Source of the DNA: an uncultured Collinsella sp.
GTDB lineage: Bacteria > Actinomycetota > Coriobacteriia > Coriobacteriales > Coriobacteriaceae
Reading direction: 5' to 3'
Length of the DNA: 26,823 bases
Assembly: GCA_900552705.1 (NCBI GenBank)
Contig: USAX01000007.1
Coordinates: 1 to 26,823 of the forward strand
Shown: positions 24,268 through 26,823 of the stretch, piece by piece
Layout of the letters: each line of letters starts with the position of its first letter
How positions within the stretch are numbered: position 1 is the stretch's first letter
Made by a program: the position numbers and the translations under genes
The notes under the pieces: generated by a model
Seen by the model: the letters and a program-made list of their open reading frames with translations, nothing else
Databases searched by the model: none
What the model was told of the DNA's origin: nothing

Positions 24268-24323
24268 ATCATCCACCAAGATCTTCACGGCTTTTGAAAA
24301 GACAGATAGTTACATGTCCAACG

Positions 24324-24738
24324 CTACAGAAGCCCGAGGACCGTCGCCTTTGATAGCATCTCGTAGGCTCGCGGATATGTCTCTTTGTCGCGCTCGGCCA
24401 TAAATGCCCAGTTCGCCGTCACGTCAGCCGCTCTCACCATAGCCACCTTGGAGGAGTCGACATAGGAGACTGGAATCTTGGGCAGCCAGTCGCTAAATAC
24501 AGGAGGGTAGGAGGTCTGCCACGTTGGATTGAACATGCCGCAGCTCAGCTCCTCATCAATCGATTCTGCCAGGTTGTACTTTCCGTCGATCGAAGTCGAA
24601 TGCTCGTCAACCACAACAGAAACCGCGTCAACCTCACTCGCGGCAATTCCCTGAAGCCTCAGCGCGTCAACGATGCCGGACTTCACGCCACGCTTTAGAG
24701 CGTAGTCAAGATACCTTTGCTTGCGCCTTTTCGAGCTT
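24324..24738 (-). pseudogene. DUF3800 protein, C-terminal part only
   Basis: About 138 C-terminal residues remain, ending at a TAG (24324-24326). The pattern RYLDYALKRGVKSG, VSVVVDEHSTSIDGKYNL and VSYVDSSKVAMVRAADVTAN with conserved acidic residues fits DUF3800, a family with an RNase H-like fold that is often found near mobile and defence genes. The N-terminal half, with its first catalytic Asp (IDESG type), is missing. The frame instead runs into an IS30-family transposase end at about 24739. The gene converges on the silent specificity cassette. Confidence 0.65.
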
Positions 24739-24744
24739 GAATTC

Positions 24745-24915
24745 TCAGAGCAAGTGCAACACCTCTGAGTAGTGGACCTCGTAGGGCGTCCTGAACCCCA
24801 GGCGTTTGTGGGGCCTGCGGTTGATGGCATCGTACACCCGCTCGACCTCCTCGTCCGAGACCGCAGAGAAGCCGGTCCCCTTCGGGAAGTGCTCGCGCAA
24901 CAGACCGTCTGTGTT
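24745..24915 (-). pseudogene. IS30-family transposase C-terminal remnant
   Basis: Reading from 24915 leftward the frame gives NTDGLLREHFPKGTGFS, then a helix with VERVYDAINRRPHKRLGFRT and P-Y-E-V-H, and a TGA at 24745-24747. This is the typical end of IS30-family transposases (N-T-x-G-L-L-R-x-F-F-P-K-G ... N-x-R-P-x-K-x-L-G-F-x-T-P). About 56 codons remain; the DDE catalytic core is lost except its last part. Its right end fuses to the DUF3800 remnant and its upstream side ends inside a palindromic element. Confidence 0.8.
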
Positions 24916-25024
24916 TAGTCAAGCCTGATTTTCGGTTTGGGGCTGCGGTGGAAATCCTGGTCCTCTTTTGATCCAGGATTTCCACCGCAGCCCCAACCCG
25001 TAAATTGAACGCTATCAAACACAG
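24909..25024. repeat. 116-base palindromic, MITE-like element
   Basis: The two outer ends are CTGTGTTT (24909-24916) and AAACACAG (25017-25024). The inner arms at 24937-24960 and 24973-24996 are perfect 24-base inverted repeats, and the pairing can be extended outward by three more pairs after one mismatch. The centre is a 12-base loop. The 20 bases between the outer and inner arms have equal length on both sides and are partly alike. No coding capacity is seen. No target duplication is obvious. Confidence 0.75.
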
Positions 25025-25247
25025 ATGCCGTCGCGAAGTCGATGTCGCGCGTGACGCGGCCGTCGGGGATGCGCGCGAGCAGCCCGCTTCCGCCCTTGAG
25101 GATGAACCGGCCGTCGGGGTTGCTGAACACCCTGCGCAGGAACCGGTCGCGCAAAGCCCGACGACAGCCGTCCCCGGGGTCACCGCCCCTGTCGCGAACG
25201 GCCCTCTTCAGGGCCCTGTCGAGCTGACCGCCGTTCTCGTACGTCAT
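25025..25247 (-). pseudogene. AbiEii-type nucleotidyltransferase toxin, N-terminal part only
   Basis: The frame starts with ATG at 25247 behind a strong GGAGGCGGGAAGA site. It shows the family signature of AbiEii/AbiGii toxins: a helical lead (LRDRFLRRVFSNPDG), RFILKGGSGLLAR and TRDIDFAT, the start of the nucleotidyltransferase active site. About 74 residues after the start the gene meets the 116-base palindromic element and the rest is absent. In working systems this toxin modifies tRNA or other RNA with nucleotides and arrests growth during phage infection. This copy lacks most of the catalytic domain and must be inactive. It starts 12 bases after the stop of its antitoxin gene. Confidence 0.78.
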
Positions 25248-25259
25248 TCTTCCCGCCTC

Positions 25260-25857
25260 CTAGCTAACGAATCGTACAGGCTGGCCCCCGCCGGCATCCC
25301 GGCTTTTGCCCCCCCCGGCGTCGATTTTCTCCCTCAGCGCGCCCTCGTCTTCGACGAGGCCCCTTTCGAGCGCGTCCGCGAGCACGTTCGCGACCAGGCT
25401 CAGTTCCTCCCCGGAGTCTATCAGGTCCACCACCGTGAGCCAGGGCCTCGTCGCCGGGATGTCCGAGACGATCGCCACGTCCTTCGGGTCGAGGCGGCGC
25501 TTCCTGATGAATCAGGTTCGGGCGCTTAGTCTGCTTTCTCTCGGGCGTGCAGAACTCGTAGGGCGAGGGGCTGACCTCGCCGATGCCGTAGAGCCATGCA
25601 GCCGTCGCCCCCATGGCGACGGGGCGCCTCCCCGGGTCGATCGACAGTCAGGCCGCGAGGACGTCCTCCTCCCGCGTGCTCGGCGAGCCGCCCATGCGGT
25701 AGACGCCCTTCGCGAGCCTCTCTATGTTGCCGAGCCCTTCCCGCCTCGAGAGCGCGTACCGCTCGACGCCGAGCACCTTCGCCTGCACAGATGTGAAGAG
25801 CCCCCTTTGGGAAGAGGCGATGTCGTTGGTGGCTCGTATGACTTCGATTTATTCCAT
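25260..25857 (-). pseudogene. AbiEi-type antitoxin, degraded by two stops and a frameshift
   Basis: Translation of the minus strand in two linked frames gives an AbiEi-like protein: a winged-helix start (SSQRGLFTSVQAKVLGVERY, RLAKGVYRM), then MGATAAWLYGIGEVSPSPYE with FCTPERKQTKRPN, and after a shift RKRRLDPKDVAIVSDIPATR and PWLTVVDLIDSGEELS. The first possible codons are ATG GAA TAA (TAA at 25849-25851), probably from an original CAA. A second in-frame TGA lies at 25648-25650. The frame shifts near 25507-25515, inside a small palindrome. A run of eight C residues occurs near 25309-25316. AbiEi binds DNA and represses its own operon; this copy cannot make a full protein. Confidence 0.75.
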
Positions 25858-25892
25858 GCTTGCATTGTGGAAAATAATGCAACAATGCAAGC
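25858..25892. promoter_or_regulatory. Inverted repeat next to the AbiEi start, probable operator
   Basis: GCTTGCATTGT (25858-25868) and ACAATGCAAGC (25882-25892) form a perfect 11-base inverted repeat with a 13-base centre, directly upstream of the former AbiEi start codon. AbiEi antitoxins are known to bind inverted repeats in their promoter. The site is conserved although the genes are broken. Confidence 0.6.
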
Positions 25893-26082
25893 AATACGCT
25901 CAGAATACACGGCGTTATTCGGCGGCATTCGGGGTCACTGAAACTGCGGAAACCGATTTTCGCATTTCTTTATTCCCATTTGTTGACCTGGGCGAATGCA
26001 ATTGAAGAGGGCTTGAATCCGCCTCGCAGTTTCAAGTCAGTTTCATCCGCTCGAAATCGGCCTTCGGGGGACCCGAATTGTG

Positions 26083-26163
26083 AATTATTCCCGCAGGGCC
26101 TAATTATTCCCGTACCGCCGAGTACTCCGTTGTACCGCCCAGTAGGGACACACGGGAATAATT
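26083..26163. repeat. Cluster of short direct and inverted repeats
   Basis: AATTATTCCCG occurs at 26083-26093 and 26102-26112, and its inverse CGGGAATAATT at 26153-26163. Between them GTACCGCC(G/C)AGTA occurs twice (near 26112 and 26132). Related TTATTCCCA words occur near 25972 and 26226. This could be a recombined repeat remnant. Confidence 0.6.
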
Positions 26164-26196
26164 GGGTCGTTTTCCCAGGTAGAGATGCAAAAAGAA

Positions 26197-26224
26197 AGCC
26201 CTCGAACCAAAGGGTTCGAGGGCT
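26197..26224 (-). terminator. Strong hairpin with minus-strand T tract
   Basis: AGCCCTCGAACC (26197-26208) pairs with GGTTCGAGGGCT (26213-26224), twelve base pairs with a four-base loop. On the minus strand it is followed by TTCTTTTTGC. No minus-strand gene is seen upstream of it. Confidence 0.65.
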
Positions 26225-26350
26225 GTTATTCCCACTATTTCGCTGGTGGCTTTGGTTCTGTCGTCCCGTCATTCCAGTTGCACCCAGTTTTCGGCATCGA
26301 CACGGAACGCGTGCCGCCGAATGACGCGATGTCGCGTCTCGTCGGCTTCG

Positions 26351-26419
26351 GGGACAAAAGCTGGGACAACTTCAAAAACTTTTTTCAAACTCAGGGCTTT
26401 GAGTTTTTGTTTTTGTCCC
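26351..26419 (+). other. Large stem-loop with alternative inner stems
   Basis: GGGACAAAA (26351-26359) pairs with TTTTGTCCC (26411-26419). Inside, AAACTCA (26387-26393) can pair with TGAGTTT (26400-26406), or CAAAAACT (26373-26380) with AGTTTTTG (26402-26409). The two inner stems exclude each other. The inner stem plus T-rich tail resembles a plus-strand terminator. Confidence 0.5.
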
Positions 26420-26533
26420 AAAGGAGCTTCCGGCCGTGATTCGGATGCCCGATTGGGCGGAATCGCCCGTTTCTGGAACTCAACCGCAGCATCACGCACA
26501 AGCCACTCGCAACAACTGCAAATGATTGGTCGA

Positions 26534-26636
26534 GGGCGGCTTCCAACGCGATTCCAAAGCCGCAGGTCAGGCGACTGCGCTGCTGGCAGGGAAAGGGAGT
26601 CGTATCAGGCGGCTTGCCCATGAGTCGACGATGAGG
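26534..26636 (-). repeat. Dispersed ~100-base repeat, copy 2
   Basis: This aligns with 18408-18510 over its whole length with moderate divergence. It lies directly before the promoter region of the Abi_2 gene. Confidence 0.6.
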
Positions 26637-26660
26637 CCTTCACCGAATGTCGAGAACATG

Positions 26661-26670
26661 CTGGTAAAAT
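26661..26670 (+). promoter_or_regulatory. Extended -10 promoter of the Abi_2 gene
   Basis: TGGTAAAAT at 26662-26670 is an extended -10 box (TGn-TAAAAT). No good -35 is visible. Transcription would start near 26677, about 25 bases before the ATG at 26702. Confidence 0.45.
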
Positions 26671-26701
26671 AGGCAATACTTTTTATGACAGGAGAACGAG
26701 C

Positions 26702-26823
26702 ATGGCCGAACCCCACGATAGGAAGCCGATCCTCACGATCGAGCAGCAGATAGAGCACCTCAAGCAGAAGGGCGTAGCCTTCGAGCTGTGTTCCGAGGAA
26801 GAGGCCGAGGACTACCTGCGCGA
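26702..26823 (+). CDS. Abi_2-family (AbiD/AbiF-like) abortive infection protein, 5' end
   Basis: The first 40 codons are present and the gene runs out of the window. The ATG at 26702 has AGGAGA six bases upstream. The start (KPILTIEQQIEHLKQKGVAF followed by E-L-C-S-E-E-E-A-E-D-Y-L) fits the N-terminus of Abi_2 proteins, which typically read K-P-x-L-T-x-x-x-Q-I-x-x-L-K-x-x-G and then x-x-x-A-x-x-Y-L. Members of this family cause abortive phage infection in lactococci, probably by acting on RNA. Together with the restriction enzyme and the broken AbiE pair it supports a defence island. Whether the gene is complete cannot be seen. Confidence 0.75.
   Translation, partial: MAEPHDRKPILTIEQQIEHLKQKGVAFELCSEEEAEDYLR

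Larger units (their letters stand above)
23698..24297 (+). pseudogene. Silent HsdS-like half cassette (alternative second recognition domain)
   Basis: The open frame begins with the shared V-K-S-R-F-V-E sequence without a start codon or ribosome site of its own. It encodes an HsdS target recognition domain (KKWPFVRLEDLCTKLGSGAT, VPLVRSTNVHNG, GDVLLNITGAS, RVNQHVSIVRV) and ends with LPPLELQQEFASFVAQVDKS and QFIIHQDLHGF at 24294. It is the counterpart of residues 1070-1253 of the restriction enzyme but with a different recognition domain. As placed, it can only be expressed after recombination with the upstream gene. The resulting protein would have a C-terminus about 12 residues shorter than the present one. 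ATG and GTG codons inside the frame lack convincing ribosome sites. Confidence 0.82.
25893..26701. other. Long non-coding stretch with repeats and hairpins
   Basis: About 800 bases without a supported gene. It contains a cluster of short AATTATTCCCG-type repeats, a minus-strand terminator, a large stem-loop and a dispersed repeat, listed separately. Short open frames on both strands (for example 25970-26272 and 26391-26621 on the minus strand) follow the repeats and show no family features. Confidence 0.6.

Noticed and set aside
24915..25247. 110-codon AbiEii-like frame taken as a complete small toxin
   Set aside because: The last third is translated from the palindromic element; only the first ~74 residues belong to the toxin.
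26083..26163. Possible CRISPR-like array
   Set aside because: Copies are only 11 bases long, unevenly spaced and partly inverted; no cas genes.
25970..26272. 100-codon minus-strand frame in the intergenic region
   Set aside because: It runs through the short repeats and the terminator hairpin, has no ribosome site and no recognisable family.

Overview
This window looks like a chromosomal segment of a GC-rich gut actinobacterium of the class Coriobacteriia, most likely Collinsella or a close relative. I infer this from the base composition, a divergent type IIA topoisomerase pair, an LAXTG-type cell-wall sorting signal and repeat sequences that I associate with Collinsella. No RNA gene or CRISPR array was seen.

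Positions 1-10700 are ordinary chromosome: the 3' part of a large LAXTG-anchored surface protein (+), a lipoprotein (-), a two-gene type IIA topoisomerase operon (ParE-like and ParC-like, +) behind a promoter with a LexA-like palindrome just upstream, a DUF4143-type AAA ATPase (-) and a small iron-sulfur-flavoprotein-like reductase (-).

Positions 10890-18400 hold the most unusual locus. A TetR regulator is divergent from three overlapping or tightly packed genes, all paralogues of class M sirtuins (SirTM, the Sir2-fold protein ADP-ribosyltransferases). No macrodomain, GcvH-L or lipoate ligase gene is near. The whole unit is duplicated in tandem. In the second copy the TetR gene is intact, but the first sirtuin is cut after about 60 codons and the third survives only as its 3' part. 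The middle is replaced by two overlapping radical SAM genes (the 'radical SAM mobile pair') plus an IS3-family transposase tail. The two third-gene copies are identical over 456 bases and then diverge, which suggests gene conversion. An IS200-type element closes this block.

Positions 18840-26823 form a defence island in flux. A single-chain nuclease-methylase-specificity restriction enzyme (type IIG/type I-like) is followed by a tyrosine recombinase and a silent specificity half. The expressed and silent half-specificity segments begin and end with the same short sequences in the same orientation, so excision would swap the target recognition domain. Downstream are remnants: the 3' part of a DUF3800 gene, an IS30-family transposase tail, a 116-base palindromic MITE-like element, and an AbiE toxin-antitoxin pair in which both genes are broken. 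A non-coding stretch rich in hairpins and dispersed repeats follows. The window ends in the first 40 codons of an Abi_2-family abortive infection gene.
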